Assembly: GCA_947472705.1 (NCBI GenBank) | Contig: CANJDA010000068.1 | Span: 1-11,003 of the forward strand | Source: Flavobacteriaceae bacterium | Lineage (GTDB): Bacteria; Bacteroidota; Bacteroidia; Flavobacteriales; Flavobacteriaceae | Direction: 5' to 3' | Length of the DNA stretch: 11,003 nt | Part shown: piece by piece, positions 1 to 7,829 of the stretch | Numbering within the stretch: the first letter of the stretch is position 1 | How the letters are laid out: each line of letters starts with the position of its first letter | Position numbers and translations under genes: made by a program | Notes under the pieces: model-generated | The model's database searches: none | What the model was told of the DNA's origin: nothing | The model's input: the letters and a program-made list of their open reading frames with translations, nothing else

Positions 1-411
1 CGCAAGGTCCATCAGAAGCTACCAATACCGGAACAGGTACTTCGTACACATTTAGTTATTCAGGAACAGGGGGAACTACCTATGGGCCTAGTGCAACTCT
101 ACCAACCAATGCCGGTACTTATGCAGTAATTGCTACAGTGGATGCTGATGAAAATTATGGTGAAGCAAGTTCAACAGCTACTGCCTTTACCATTACTACC
201 GCTACTCCAACAGTTACCGTAACCGTAGACAGCTATACGTATTCAGGAAACCCGCAAGGTCCAACAGAAGCTACCAATACCGGAACAGGTACTTCGTATA
301 CATTCAGTTATTCAGGAACAGGGGGGACTGCCTATGGCCCTAGTGCTACACTTCCTACAGATGCTGGTTCTTATGCAGTAATTGCTACACTGGATGCTGA
401 TGAGAATTATG
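1..411 (+). repeat. 252-base tandem repeat inside the MBG protein gene
   Basis: Base 1 onward aligns with base 253 onward at an offset of 252 bases (84 codons). Over the first 158 bases I count about 16 mismatches, so roughly 90% identity, before the copies diverge around 412. The second copy is incomplete and runs into the MBG-like domain. The first copy is cut by the window edge, so more units probably lie to the left. Several differences are silent or conservative, for example the third positions near 47 and 53, which fits a recently duplicated coding repeat under protein-level constraint. Confidence 0.85.
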
Positions 412-2609
412 AAAGTAATAGTTCTACAGAGACTAATTTTAGTATTTTACAAAAAGCAATTACCATAGTGGCATCAGATGTTGAAAAGAACTTTGGTGAA
501 GATTATACTTTAGGCACAACTGCCTTTACAATTGATGGTATAGTGAATAATGAAACCATAGGGGGCGTTACCCTTACTAGTGATGGAGCTGGAGCTGAGG
601 CTGAAGTAGGAACTTATCCAATAGTTACATCAGATGCTGTTGGAGGAACATTTAACGAAGCGAATTATAATATTACCTATGCTAACGGAACCCTTACGGT
701 TAATCCCGTTTCAGGTGGTGGAACTATTTCGGGTGACAGTACAGTTTGTGCTGGCACAGGAGCAACTTTAACATTATCCGAACAAACCGGATCAGTGTTA
801 CGATGGGAATATGCGATAAGTCCTTTTACCAACTGGATTACCATTGCTACTACTTCAACCAGTTATAGTTCTCAAGCGCTTACTGAAACTACTCGATTTA
901 GAGCAGTAGTACAATATGGTAGTAATCCGATAGCTTATTCTTCTGAATTTGAAGTTGCTATCGGAATAACAACAACTTGGGATGGATCAGGATGGGATAA
1001 TGGAGACCCTGATTCTTTAAAATCAGCTGTTATTGCAGGGGAATATACATCAAACGGAACTAGTTTATCAGCTTGTTCTTTAACAGTAAATAATAACGCT
1101 ACAGTTATTTTTACTGCAGAGGACTCAGTAACTCTTAGCGGAGCCTTAACAGTCGACGCAGGTTGTCTTGTTACGTTTGAAAGTAATGCTAATTTGATTC
1201 AAAGCGGAGCCACTAATTTGAATTCAGGCAATGTTATTATAAAAAGAAATAGTTCGGCATTAATGAGACAGGATTATACCATTTGGAGTTCTCCTGTAGC
1301 AAACCAAAATTTATTAGCTTATTCACCTCATACTTTAACGAATCGCTTTTATTCCTATAATACGAATACAAATTTATATGATGTTGTGTCTTCCCCTTCA
1401 TCGACAAACTTTGAGACGGCTAAAGGATACTTAATAAGAATGCCAAATAATCACTCTACTACAGCAACTACATGGACAGGTCAGTTTGCAGGGGTTCCAA
1501 ATAATGGTAATTATAGCTATCCACTTGTTGACGGAGGAGCAGGTAATCGATTTAATTTAGTTGGAAATCCTTACCCATCACCAATTGATTTAACAGCATT
1601 TGTTGTTAATGCCACAAATAATAATAGCATAACAGGAACACTTTATTTTTGGAGAAAAACAAATGCTGCAACAACACCTAATTATTGTTCTTGGAATCTA
1701 GGAGGTTTTGTAGGTAATGGTGATTTACAAGCTTTTGATCCAAATGATGTACTTCAAACAGGACAAGGATTCTTTGTAGAAGGAACGGGTGCAGGAAGTA
1801 CAGTGGTTTTTGACAATAGTATGAGAACCAATAATCAAGCTGATCAATTTTTCAAATCAGCTACTACAGTAGAGCGAAATAGAATATGGTTGAATGCAAC
1901 CAATGCTGATGGCTTGTTTTCACAAACCATGGTAGGTTATGTAACAAATGCTACACAAAATTACGATCCTTTATATGATGGAAAATACATAAATACGGGT
2001 GATATTTCTTTAACATCTTTGATTGGAACTACTCCGTTTGCAATTCAATCAAGAGCTTTGCCTTTTGCTGATACAGATTTAGTACCGTTAAGCTTTAAAG
2101 CTACCAATGGAGGAAATTATACTATTTCATTGGATCATGTTGATGGGTTGTTTTTAGGTTCACAAGGAATATATCTTCGCGATAATTTGACAGGAACAGT
2201 ACATGATTTAAATTCTGGTGCTTATAATTTTATCAGTGAGGCGGGTAACTTTGATGCTCGATTTGAATTGGTTTATCAATCTTCAACATTAGGTATAACT
2301 CCAACTGAATTTAATGCAAGTCACGTAATTTTATATAAAGATTTAACTAATAATCTTATTATAAATACAGGAACAGAAACAATGGCATCAGTGAGAGTAT
2401 TTGATTTGAATGGTAAACTATTAGTAGATAAAAAAGATATCAATAGTAATCATGAGGCAATGAACATAGGAATTGCAAATGAAGTTGTTGTTGTTCAAAT
2501 CATATCCAATAAAGGTATAACAGTTACTAAGAAATTCTTAGTGCAACGTGTATCGTCAAAAGAAGAGAAATTTAAAATGGTTAAAGTTCAGGTCGCTGAA
2601 GATGAATAA
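1..2609 (+). CDS. MBG-repeat surface protein with T9SS type C sorting domain (5' end missing)
   Basis: This is a large secreted or cell-surface protein, probably adhesin-like, whose beginning lies left of the window. The reading frame is open from base 3, giving 868 visible codons; any start codon inside, such as GTG at 138, is not the true start because the repeat structure continues upstream of it. Visible order (residue 1 = codon at 3-5): two 84-residue repeats rich in Thr, Gly and Ser, with YSGTGGT and DAGxYAVIAT motifs (about 1-145); an MBG-like domain starting QKAITIVASD (about 150-236); an Ig-like domain with a VCAGTGATLTL strand (about 237-322); a TTTWDGSGWDNGDP segment and beta-rich region typical of flavobacterial surface proteins (about 323-760); and a C-terminal domain (about 763-868) with VRVFDLNGKLL and TVTKKFLV, matching the T9SS type C sorting signal. 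Export across the outer membrane by T9SS is inferred from that domain. The ligand and role are unknown. An acidic and basic tail of about 20 residues follows the usual end of the sorting domain. Confidence 0.85.
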   Translation, partial: QGPSEATNTGTGTSYTFSYSGTGGTTYGPSATLPTNAGTYAVIATVDADENYGEASSTATAFTITTATPTVTVTVDSYTYSGNPQGPTEATNTGTGTSYTFSYSGTGGTAYGPSATLPTDAGSYAVIATLDADENYESNSSTETNFSILQKAITIVASDVEKNFGEDYTLGTTAFTIDGIVNNETIGGVTLTSDGAGAEAEVGTYPIVTSDAVGGTFNEANYNITYANGTLTVNPVSGGGTISGDSTVCAGTGATLTLSEQTGSVLRWEYAISPFTNWITIATTSTSYSSQALTETTRFRAVVQYGSNPIAYSSEFEVAIGITTTWDGSGWDNGDPDSLKSAVIAGEYTSNGTSLSACSLTVNNNATVIFTAEDSVTLSGALTVDAGCLVTFESNANLIQSGATNLNSGNVIIKRNSSALMRQDYTIWSSPVANQNLLAYSPHTLTNRFYSYNTNTNLYDVVSSPSSTNFETAKGYLIRMPNNHSTTATTWTGQFAGVPNNGNYSYPLVDGGAGNRFNLVGNPYPSPIDLTAFVVNATNNNSITGTLYFWRKTNAATTPNYCSWNLGGFVGNGDLQAFDPNDVLQTGQGFFVEGTGAGSTVVFDNSMRTNNQADQFFKSATTVERNRIWLNATNADGLFSQTMVGYVTNATQNYDPLYDGKYINTGDISLTSLIGTTPFAIQSRALPFADTDLVPLSFKATNGGNYTISLDHVDGLFLGSQGIYLRDNLTGTVHDLNSGAYNFISEAGNFDARFELVYQSSTLGITPTEFNASHVILYKDLTNNLIINTGTETMASVRVFDLNGKLLVDKKDINSNHEAMNIGIANEVVVVQIISNKGITVTKKFLVQRVSSKEEKFKMVKVQVAEDE

Positions 2610-2667
2610 TAATATCTATTATTTAGCCCATTAAGTTAGTAAGTTTAGTATTGTAGATTAGTTGATT

Positions 2668-2699
2668 AAAGTCTCCCAATTAATGGTGGAGACTTTTTT
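2668..2699 (+). terminator. Rho-independent terminator after the MBG protein gene
   Basis: A perfect 9-base stem, AAAGTCTCC (2668-2676) with GGAGACTTT (2688-2696), encloses an 11-base loop and runs into six consecutive T residues (2694-2699). It sits 59 bases after the stop codon of the plus-strand gene and just before the end of the convergent minus-strand gene. Read on the minus strand the stem is followed only by TTT formed by its own end, so it would be a weaker terminator for the opposing gene. Confidence 0.85.
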
Positions 2700-2708
2700 C
2701 TTTTAACT

Positions 2709-3209
2709 TTATTTATTTTCCTTTAAAGTAGTAATCAAACTATCCTCAATAGGTGCTTTAATTTTAATAACCGCATCAGTATTGTCATTTGGTATAGTCA
2801 TGGAAAGAACATAATGTTTGATTTTCCATTGTCCTTTAAGTAAAACCAAAACTCCAGAGCCTCTACAGATTTTCATTTGAGTATTTAACAATTCATCAAA
2901 CCAAGCTGTTTTTTTGTCATTACTAAAATAGATGTGTCTCTCCAACGCAGTGAAATTCCATGCTTTTCCTTTGTCAAAATAGGGTTTGGCAAAAGCTTTA
3001 AAAGCCGTTTTATTCCAATTCTCGGTGGCATCGGTACCTATGAAAATAGCATCTTCAGTCATGGCGTCAAAATAGCTAATGAAATTTGCTTCAGCTGCAG
3101 CTTTGTGCCAAGCGTCTAAAGTATTACTGATTTTTTCTTTAGCATTGTCTTGTCCAAAAACGATAACTGTTTTTGATAAAATTAGTACTATTAAAATAAT
3201 TTTTTTCAT
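2709..3209 (-). CDS. Secreted NTF2/SnoaL-like (DUF4440-type) protein
   Basis: This is a small exported protein of 166 residues. The N-terminus is a clear signal peptide: MKK, a run of Ile, Leu and Val to about residue 17, then VFGQ with cleavage expected near residue 19-20. The rest fits the NTF2-like fold of the SnoaL/DUF4440 group: an N-terminal helix with a DAWHKAAAEAN segment (about 32-42), FDAMTEDAIFIGTD (about 47-60) where such proteins start their first strand, and a closing KGQWKIKHYVLSM strand pair (about 125-137) typical of the family. Members range from enzymes to ligand-binding proteins, so no reaction can be assigned. It stands alone on the minus strand, convergent with the MBG protein gene and divergent from the PHP protein gene, so it is probably a single-gene transcript. 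The start ATG at 3207-3209 is chosen because it begins the signal peptide; no Shine-Dalgarno sequence is visible. Confidence 0.8.
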   Translation of the reverse strand: MKKIILIVLILSKTVIVFGQDNAKEKISNTLDAWHKAAAEANFISYFDAMTEDAIFIGTDATENWNKTAFKAFAKPYFDKGKAWNFTALERHIYFSNDKKTAWFDELLNTQMKICRGSGVLVLLKGQWKIKHYVLSMTIPNDNTDAVIKIKAPIEDSLITTLKENK

Positions 3210-3336
3210 GGGTTATTTTTGTACAATATTCCTCAAAAAAAATCATAATCCTATTTATTTGAGCAATAATTTTTAGTAATAAGAGGTAAACTGTTTAAAT
3301 GTATCTATATTCGCAAGTTCCGAATTCGTCGAAAAC

Positions 3337-4821
3337 ATGAAATTGAATTACCTTAAAATACTATTAATAGGATTATTTTACCTTGTTCTAACTTCAGTAA
3401 AAGCTTTTCCTGTTTCAAATGTTTCTATTCTTTCTAATAGTAAAGTTTCAAACATTCAGCCAACAGCTTTAGTTTTTAATACACCCACTACAACATCCAT
3501 TTCTGGTTCATTTACTGGAACAAATAATGTAAACGGATATCTATCTGTAATTAGTACATCGGCTACATTATCTACTTTACCCTCTAATGGAGTGCCTTAT
3601 CAAAAAGGAGATGTGATAGGAAATTCAACCGTCATGACCAGAGGGATTGTTACTTCTTTTACAGCTGACGGATTAAGCCCAAATACCGCTTACTATGTTT
3701 TTATTTTTGAATTTAAAACCTGCACTTGTGGCCTTTTATATGGAACTAATCCTCCATTAACTGGAAGTATTTCGACAGCGTCTACTAGCTTAAACTTTTA
3801 TTATGGTAATTTCCACTCTCATACCGAATACAGCGATGGTACAGGTTTACCAACAGGAGATTTTGCCTATGCCGATGCTGCGAATTGTATGGATTTTTTA
3901 GGTATTAGCGAACACAATCATGTCGCAGCCGGAATGTCATTAAATAACTGGATTCTAGGAAGAGCACAAGCTGCATCAGCTTCAACACCAACATTTTTAG
4001 CCTTATACGGAATGGAATGGGGAGTAATTTCGGGTGGTGGACATGTAATTGTATATGGCATTCCCGATTTATTAGGTTGGGATGCTGGTGAGTATCAAAC
4101 ATTTGTTGCAAAATCAGATTACACAGGAACTTCGGGGCTCTTTAGCACCATTAACAATTATGGCAATAATGCCTTTGCCACATTAGCACATCCAAACAAT
4201 ACTGATTACAGTGGAATTATGACTACTTATGATGCAGCGGCAGACGATGCAATTGTGGGCACAGCAGTTGAAAGTGGTCCTGCATTTTCAACAAACACTA
4301 CATATACTGACCCGCCAACATCTATGGCGTATTTGTCTTATTATCGTAATATGTTAGCCAGAGGGTTCCATCTAGGTCCAACAATGGATCATGATAATCA
4401 TAATATTACTCATGGTCATACTTCAAATATTCGAACTGTTGTTTTAGCACCATCTTTATCAGAAAATAATATACTTGAAGCCATGCGTTTAATGCGTTTT
4501 TATGCTAGCGAAGATTGTTCGGCTCAAGTTACTTTTAAAGTGAATAATAATACTATAGGAAGTATATTAACTTCTTCTGGGGTTCCAACAATTACAGTAA
4601 CAACAACTACATCTAATCCTGTTACATCTTTAAAAATTTATTCAGGAGTTCCTGGAAGTGGAACTGCAGCAGCAATATTAACTAGTTCAACTACCGGAAC
4701 AATTAACTTTACCCACACGGCTTTAACTAATTTAAGCACCCGTTATTATTATATCGATATTACTGAATCGGATGGAACACGTATTGTTACCTCACCTATA
4801 TGGTATACTCGAAATGACTAG
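3337..4821 (+). CDS. Secreted PHP-domain metallohydrolase (CehA/McbA-like) with FnIII-like domain
   Basis: This is an exported protein of 494 residues. Residues 1-24 form a signal peptide (MKLNYLKILL then a hydrophobic stretch, ending VKAFP). Residues about 41-150 form a fibronectin-III-like beta domain (TALVFNTPTTTSISGSFT, then LSPNTAYYVFIFEF), often seen in Bacteroidota secreted proteins. A PHP-type metal-dependent hydrolase domain follows: GNFHSHTEYSDG with His160, His162 and Asp167; GISEHNH with Glu192, His193 and His195; a GMEWG motif with Glu227; LAHPNN with His285; and MDHDNH with His352 and His355. These are the expected metal ligands of the fold. The last ~100 residues form a second beta-rich domain ending SPIWYTRND. 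No C-terminal T9SS sorting domain is visible, so it may be periplasmic or released by another route. PHP enzymes hydrolyse phosphoesters, and the CehA/McbA branch includes carbamate hydrolases; the actual substrate is unknown. It is separated from the downstream operon by 171 bases with a likely promoter, so it is probably transcribed separately. Confidence 0.8.
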   Translation: MKLNYLKILLIGLFYLVLTSVKAFPVSNVSILSNSKVSNIQPTALVFNTPTTTSISGSFTGTNNVNGYLSVISTSATLSTLPSNGVPYQKGDVIGNSTVMTRGIVTSFTADGLSPNTAYYVFIFEFKTCTCGLLYGTNPPLTGSISTASTSLNFYYGNFHSHTEYSDGTGLPTGDFAYADAANCMDFLGISEHNHVAAGMSLNNWILGRAQAASASTPTFLALYGMEWGVISGGGHVIVYGIPDLLGWDAGEYQTFVAKSDYTGTSGLFSTINNYGNNAFATLAHPNNTDYSGIMTTYDAAADDAIVGTAVESGPAFSTNTTYTDPPTSMAYLSYYRNMLARGFHLGPTMDHDNHNITHGHTSNIRTVVLAPSLSENNILEAMRLMRFYASEDCSAQVTFKVNNNTIGSILTSSGVPTITVTTTTSNPVTSLKIYSGVPGSGTAAAILTSSTTGTINFTHTALTNLSTRYYYIDITESDGTRIVTSPIWYTRND

Positions 4822-4992
4822 TTTTGATTTCTAAAAAGGTTTTACTTTTATCTTTTCCAAAACTCAATCGTTGAAAATGCTTATTAATTTTAGCTAAGAT
4901 TGCCGAAATGATAATAATTCATTATTAAAATTTGTTTATTCTATATTTGTTATTACTTTTATTAAAATATTTGTAAAATAATACTAATTTAA
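4822..4992. other. Intergenic region upstream of the catabolic operon
   Basis: These 171 very AT-rich bases separate the PHP protein gene from the operon. They hold the promoter candidates at 4942-4949 and 4966-4973. A bulged inverted repeat (TTTTCCAA at 4853-4860 with TTGAAAA at 4871-4877) is present but lacks a T-run, so it is not called a terminator. No RNA gene or conserved riboswitch was recognised. Confidence 0.5.
4942..4949 (+). promoter_or_regulatory. Probable -7 promoter element of the pyrimidine catabolism operon
   Basis: TATATTTG matches the Bacteroidota sigma-A -7 consensus TAnnTTTG at every fixed position, 43 bases before the first operon gene, in an AT-rich gap. The -33 TTG is not obvious at the usual 17-23 base spacing (the nearest candidate there reads TTC at 4918-4920), which lowers confidence. 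A second, one-mismatch box, AATATTTG at 4966-4973, has a TTG at 4947-4949 spaced 16 bases upstream and is an alternative. Confidence 0.45.
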
Positions 4993-6450
4993 ATGAAATA
5001 TTCAGCTATTCAGAATTACATCAATGGGCGGTTCGTTCCATCTTCCACAACACAAACTTTAAATGTTATCTCTCCCTTAGACGGGAGTTTTTTATCTACA
5101 GTCCCTTTGTCCAGCGCCAAAGATTTAGACGATGCCGTAAAAGCTGCTGAAGCTGCTTTCCCAGCATGGAGCAAAACGCCAATTAAGGAAAGAGTTCAGG
5201 TTTTTTTCCGTTATAAAACATTATTAGAAAAAAATCTAAAAGAACTAGCTGAATTATGTAGTGAGGAAAATGGAAAAACTTATGGTGAATCTGTTGCTGA
5301 AATAGAAAAATGTATTGAACTTACGGAGTTTGCCACATCATTACCGCAACTTATTACTGGAGAATTACTGGAAGTAAGCAAAGGAGTTGAATGTAGAACT
5401 GAGCATGTGCCTCTTGGAGTTGTAGCTTCAATTGTTCCTTTCAACTTTCCTTCTATGGTTCCCAATTGGACAATTCCGAATGCAATTGCTTTGGGGAATT
5501 GTATGATTATCAAACCTTCAGAAAAAGTGCCTTTGAGTTGCGGAAGATTAGCCGAACTTTTAAAGGAAGCAGGATTACCAGACGGAGTTTTTAATATAGT
5601 TCATGGCGATGTGGATATCGTAAATGCAATTTGTGACCATCCAAATATTGAAGCTGTATCCTTTGTAGGTTCAACTAAAGTTGCTAAAATTGTTTACCAA
5701 CGTTCAACACAAAATTTAAAAAGATGCTTAGCACTAGGTGGAGCCAAAAATCACTTAATGGTATTACCCGATGCTATTCCAGATATGACTGCTCAAAACG
5801 TTGCAGCTTCTATGTCGGGTTGTGCTGGACAACGCTGTATGGCTGCTTCAGCAATGGTGGGTGTTGGAGCGATTGATCATATTGTGGCCAAAATTTGTGA
5901 CGAAGTACGAAAAATAGTTCCAGGGGTAAACTTAGGTGCTGTTATCAATAAAGAATCGCAAGACCGAATTGAAAGCTATATTACACAAGCTGAAAAAGAC
6001 GGAGCCAAAATATTAGTAGACGGAAGAAATACCAAAGTGGCAGGAAAAGAAAAAGGAACATATGTAGGACCAACTGTGATCGACTTTGTAACACCAGATA
6101 TGAGTGTGGCAAAAGAAGAAATCTTCGGACCAGTAATTTCAATTATTAGAACTAAAACAGTTGACGAAGCATTAGCGATTGAAAACGCCAATCCTTATGG
6201 AAATGCAGCTAGTGTGTTTACCCAAAACGGAGGGATGGCACGTTATATTATTGACAAAGCCAGTGCCGGAATGATTGGAGTAAACGTTGGAGTTCCAGTA
6301 CCGAGAGAACCATTCAGTTTTGGTGGTTGGAATGAAAGTAAATTTGGAGTAGGAGACATTACCGGAAAAAGCTCTATAGAGTTTTGGACCAAATTAAAGA
6401 AAAGTACCGTGAAATGGAATGCCGAAGCCGGCGTAAATTGGATGAGTTAA
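4993..6450 (+). CDS. mmsA: CoA-acylating (methyl)malonate-semialdehyde dehydrogenase
   Basis: In this operon it most likely converts malonate semialdehyde, NAD+ and CoA to acetyl-CoA, CO2 and NADH, and methylmalonate semialdehyde (from thymine) to propionyl-CoA. The 485 residues match the usual MmsA/IolA length. Visible aldehyde dehydrogenase landmarks: PFNFPSMVPNW with the oxyanion Asn151, IIKPSE with the cofactor-binding Lys174, FVGST (about 224-228) in the Rossmann fold, catalytic Cys282 in AGQRCMA, and EEIFGP with Glu376. Residues 248-254 read LGGAKNH; this is the hallmark of the MmsA branch, where the general-base Glu of non-acylating aldehyde dehydrogenases is absent and CoA instead of water takes the acyl group. 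It is the first gene of the operon, 15 bases before the aminotransferase that makes its substrate. The ATG at 4993 is chosen because it begins the typical YINGRF strand. Specificity for malonate over methylmalonate semialdehyde is inferred from context only; the cytoplasmic location follows from the family. Confidence 0.88.
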   Translation: MKYSAIQNYINGRFVPSSTTQTLNVISPLDGSFLSTVPLSSAKDLDDAVKAAEAAFPAWSKTPIKERVQVFFRYKTLLEKNLKELAELCSEENGKTYGESVAEIEKCIELTEFATSLPQLITGELLEVSKGVECRTEHVPLGVVASIVPFNFPSMVPNWTIPNAIALGNCMIIKPSEKVPLSCGRLAELLKEAGLPDGVFNIVHGDVDIVNAICDHPNIEAVSFVGSTKVAKIVYQRSTQNLKRCLALGGAKNHLMVLPDAIPDMTAQNVAASMSGCAGQRCMAASAMVGVGAIDHIVAKICDEVRKIVPGVNLGAVINKESQDRIESYITQAEKDGAKILVDGRNTKVAGKEKGTYVGPTVIDFVTPDMSVAKEEIFGPVISIIRTKTVDEALAIENANPYGNAASVFTQNGGMARYIIDKASAGMIGVNVGVPVPREPFSFGGWNESKFGVGDITGKSSIEFWTKLKKSTVKWNAEAGVNWMS

Positions 6451-6465
6451 TAAAATACAACTGAA

Positions 6466-7818
6466 ATGATTACAAAAGAACAAACCTTGACCAAAGAGCA
6501 AATCATAAGTGATAGCAAAGAATTTAGTTTATTTTCTTGGTCAGCCCAAGCTAGTGTTAATCCCATTGCTATTGATAGAGCCGAAGGCGTTTATTTATAC
6601 GATTACGATGGGAACAGAATCATCGATTTTTCTTCGGGTTTAATGTCTGTAAATATTGGTCACGGAGACCAACGCGTTACCGATGCCGTTGTAGAACAAA
6701 TGCAAAAAGTAAGTTTTGTAACTCCTAGCTGCACAACTGAAATCAGAGCTAAGTTATCGAGAAAATTAGCTGAAATATGTCCAGGCGATTTGAATAAAGC
6801 GTTTTATACTTTATGCGGAACTTCTTCAATCGATAATGCTATTAAATTGGCAAGATTGTACACGGGAAGACATAAAATCATCGGAAGATACAGAGCCTTT
6901 CACGGAGGTTCCATTGGCGGAATGACTGTTGGTGGTGACCCCAGAAAATTAGCCAACGATTCCCAACAAATGCCAAATGCAGTGCATCTAGACGATCCGT
7001 ATTATTTCTTTGGGATGAAAAATTTAGACGATACTACTAAGTTGAATTTAAGTTTGGAATATGTCGAAAGAGTAATTCATCTCGAAGGCAAAACTAATAT
7101 CGCGGCTTTCATTTTTGAAGGAGAAAGCGGTTCTTCGGGTTGTTTGCATTATCCAAAAGGCTATTTAAAAGGAGTTAAAGCACTTTGTGAAAAATACGGA
7201 ATCTTATTCGTTGCCGATGAAGTAATGAGTGGCTTTGGTCGTACCGGAAAATGGTTCGGTTTTGAAAACCACGATATTATTCCCGATATGGTATGTATGG
7301 CCAAAGGTTTAACCGCTTCTTATTTGCCTTTAGGCTGTTTGATGGTTTCCGATAAAATCGCCGCTAAATTTGAAAGTACTCCAATGATGATTGGTTTGAC
7401 CTACAATGGTCATCCAGTAGCCTTAGCTGCCGCTTTAGCCGTAATCAACATCTATGAAAGTGACCGACTGATTGAAAACACCCGAAAAATGGGAGCCTAT
7501 TTAGAATCTCGCATAGAAGAAATGAGAAGTCAACATCCAAGTATGGGCACGTTTAGAAATACTGGCCTTTTAGGTTGTTTAGATATTTTAAAAAATAAAG
7601 CTACTGGCGAATTAATCGCCCCATATAATGCTGCGGGAGATGATTTAAAAGTAACTAATCAAATTGCAGCGAAAGTGCGCGAATTAGGGTTATACACTTT
7701 CGTGCGTTGGGGCTATATTTTTATTGCTCCACCATTATGTGTCACGGAAGCACAAATTGATGAAGGTTTAGCCATAATAAGTGAAGCCTTGAAAATCTCA
7801 GACGCTGCTTTAGTATAA
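6466..7818 (+). CDS. Class III PLP aminotransferase, probably beta-alanine transaminase
   Basis: This 450-residue protein is a class III (omega-amino acid type) pyridoxal-phosphate aminotransferase. It probably moves the amino group of beta-alanine (or 3-aminoisobutyrate from thymine) to pyruvate or 2-oxoglutarate, giving malonate semialdehyde for the enzyme encoded just upstream. Visible evidence: YDYDGNRIIDFSSGLMSVNIGH (about 45-66) is the family's N-terminal substrate-pocket region; CGTSSIDNAIKLAR (about 117-130) is the phosphate-binding loop with the preceding helix; FHGGSIGG (about 145-152) carries the stacking-region aromatic; FVADEVMSGFGRTG contains Asp251, which contacts the pyridine nitrogen; and MAKG contains the Schiff-base Lys280. 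The C-terminal region has VRWGYIFIAPPLCVTE, also typical. Length is normal and no key residue is missing. Beta-alanine as substrate is inferred from the operon; sequence alone would also allow another omega-amino acid. The next gene starts 11 bases downstream, which supports co-transcription. Confidence 0.88.
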   Translation: MITKEQTLTKEQIISDSKEFSLFSWSAQASVNPIAIDRAEGVYLYDYDGNRIIDFSSGLMSVNIGHGDQRVTDAVVEQMQKVSFVTPSCTTEIRAKLSRKLAEICPGDLNKAFYTLCGTSSIDNAIKLARLYTGRHKIIGRYRAFHGGSIGGMTVGGDPRKLANDSQQMPNAVHLDDPYYFFGMKNLDDTTKLNLSLEYVERVIHLEGKTNIAAFIFEGESGSSGCLHYPKGYLKGVKALCEKYGILFVADEVMSGFGRTGKWFGFENHDIIPDMVCMAKGLTASYLPLGCLMVSDKIAAKFESTPMMIGLTYNGHPVALAAALAVINIYESDRLIENTRKMGAYLESRIEEMRSQHPSMGTFRNTGLLGCLDILKNKATGELIAPYNAAGDDLKVTNQIAAKVRELGLYTFVRWGYIFIAPPLCVTEAQIDEGLAIISEALKISDAALV

Positions 7819-7829
7819 AAATCAACAAC

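Noticed and set aside
1..411. CRISPR-like or non-coding satellite repeat
   Set aside because: The 252-base period is a multiple of three, the frame stays open throughout, and the encoded repeats are part of a surface protein.
3321..3328. Perfect 8-base palindrome CGAATTCG upstream of the PHP protein gene
   Set aside because: It is short, occurs once, and is expected by chance; no paired operator copy was seen.
3210..3336. Promoters in the divergent gap between the NTF2-like and PHP protein genes
   Set aside because: TATATTCG at 3306-3313 is one base off the -7 consensus but has no TTG at the right spacing, and the best minus-strand match fits only part of the consensus; neither is good enough to list.
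3905..4111. His-rich antisense open frame inside the PHP protein gene
   Set aside because: It overlaps the strongly conserved PHP domain on the other strand, and its composition follows from the sense codons.
4853..4877. Inverted repeat after the PHP protein gene as a possible terminator
   Set aside because: The stem is AT-rich with a bulged C and is not followed by a T-run, so it would be weak; no terminator is called there.
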